DNA of 64,000 nucleotides, taken from contig NZ_JAFLJM010000021.1 of NCBI RefSeq assembly GCF_017745675.1, positions 1-64,000 on the forward strand, given 5' to 3'. Shown here piece by piece: positions 63,393 to 64,000 of this stretch (positions within the stretch are counted from its first letter, which is position 1; the number at the start of each line of letters is the position of its first letter). A program made the position numbers and the translations under genes. The notes beneath the pieces are model-generated. The model worked only from the letters and a program-made list of their open reading frames with translations. It was not told the origin of the DNA and did not search any database. Origin of the DNA: Alkalihalobacillus sp. BA299. GTDB lineage: Bacteria > Bacillota > Bacilli > Bacillales > Bacillaceae_F.

Positions 63393-63999
63393 TTTTCTTT
63401 CCCCCCCATTGCCAACGAGAGGTTGTAGTTGGTTTCGTTTCCATAATTAGTTCTTTTTCTAAAAGGTGCCTTAATTGTTCTTCATTTAAATCCCGATGGA
63501 GCTCACCGTTCTTAGTAAGTGAAACATTACCCGTTTCTTCAGATACAACAATCGTGATACTATCCGAAACCTCACTAATTCCAAGTGCTGCACGATGACG
63601 TGTACCTAACTCTTTTGAAATAAACGGATTTTCTGATAAGGGTAAATAACAACCTGCAGCTAATATTGTATTTTCCTTAACGATTACAGCTCCATCGTGT
63701 AATGGCGTATTGGGTATAAATACATTGATCAATAGCTCTGATGTTAATTTAGCATTCATTCCTATTCCTGTTTCAACATAGTCATTCATACCCGTTTCTC
63801 TTTCAACTGAAATAAGAGCACCAATTCTTCGTTTAGCCATATAGCTTGATGCCTTCAAAATAGCTTCTATCGATTTGGTTGCAACATCTTCTTGTGGTGC
63901 ATTCGTTCTCGAAAAAAATCGCCCTCTCCCTAGCTGCTCTAAAGCCCTTCTAAGCTCAGGCTGAAAAATAATAATAATCGCTAATAAACCGTAAGTCAC
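63385..63999 (-). CDS. cdaA: Diadenylate cyclase CdaA (partial, 5' end outside the window)
   Basis: The last 204 residues of CdaA. The DAC domain has DGAVIVKENTILAAGCYLPL (DGA) and GTRHRAALGISEVSD (RHR) signatures, complete here. The gene makes c-di-AMP, which controls potassium and osmolyte uptake. The N-terminal transmembrane helices are cut off by the right edge. Confidence 0.96.
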   Translation of the reverse strand: MTYGLLAIIIIFQPELRRALEQLGRGRFFSRTNAPQEDVATKSIEAILKASSYMAKRRIGALISVERETGMNDYVETGIGMNAKLTSELLINVFIPNTPLHDGAVIVKENTILAAGCYLPLSENPFISKELGTRHRAALGISEVSDSITIVVSEETGNVSLTKNGELHRDLNEEQLRHLLEKELIMETKPTTTSRWQWGGKKNG

Positions 64000-64000
64000 G

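Overview
The window looks like a chromosomal segment of a spore-forming member of the Bacillaceae, possibly a salt- or alkali-tolerant one; I cannot name the species. Markers are a cmpA-type sporulation gene, an alpha/beta-type SASP, a complete sigma-B/Rsb operon, and the gene order tRNA cluster - ydcK - cmpA - tex - rsbX-sigB-rsbWVUTSR - ndoA-ndoAI - alr - ydcC - acpS - rhomboid, which follows Bacillus subtilis (here mostly on the minus strand). The right edge holds the Firmicute order cdaA-cdaR-glmM-glmS with a glmS ribozyme.

Layout. 1-1.6 kb: start of a 16S gene preceded by 11 tRNA genes. 1.6-15 kb: conserved core (SprT-like protein, CmpA, Tex, sigma-B partner-switching operon, EndoA toxin-antitoxin, Alr, YdcC, AcpS, rhomboid protease). 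15-24 kb: metal homeostasis (an orphan Zn/Mn-type binding lipoprotein, a Fur-box-preceded DUF2325 pair, a three-gene Fe(III) ABC importer with Fur boxes, a CstR/CsoR-like repressor, MgtE). 24-35 kb: mixed single genes (Usp, DedA, hydrolase, RF3, Gfo/Idh oxidoreductase, UPF0145, DinB, SASP, a chemoreceptor) with repeats and small relics. 34.8-37.8 kb: an amidohydrolase - Rieske ferredoxin - GbsA-like aldehyde dehydrogenase operon with four 10-bp phased iterons upstream. 38.3-39.7 kb: relics of a GntR regulator, a TRAP permease and an AraC regulator. 40-50 kb: an aldo/keto reductase and a sugar-acid catabolic island (GntR regulator, two dehydrogenases, RspA/ManD-like dehydratase, TRAP uptake, KDG kinase, KDPG aldolase), which should take an imported sugar acid to KDG, then KDPG, then pyruvate and glyceraldehyde-3-phosphate. 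50.4-58.5 kb: an AT-rich accessory region with decayed IS110 and IS3 genes, a decayed MFS/EamA pair, an L,D-transpeptidase, an acyltransferase, small membrane proteins, repeat pairs, and an unrecognised two-gene module directly downstream of glmS. 58.5-64 kb: glmS, ribozyme, glmM, cdaR and the partial cdaA (cell-wall precursor synthesis and c-di-AMP).

The most interesting leads are (i) the unrecognised cytosolic-protein plus four-TM-protein pair at 56.4-58.0 kb; (ii) three 20-bp tandem repeats in the 58.4 kb attTn7 position behind glmS, which look like a Tn7-type end; (iii) a second set of three 20-bp repeats at 51.05 kb; (iv) a compact four-way-junction element at 27.86-28.0 kb; and (v) the 10-bp iterons in front of the amidohydrolase/Rieske/ALDH operon. 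All comparisons are from memory and reading alone; no database search was possible.
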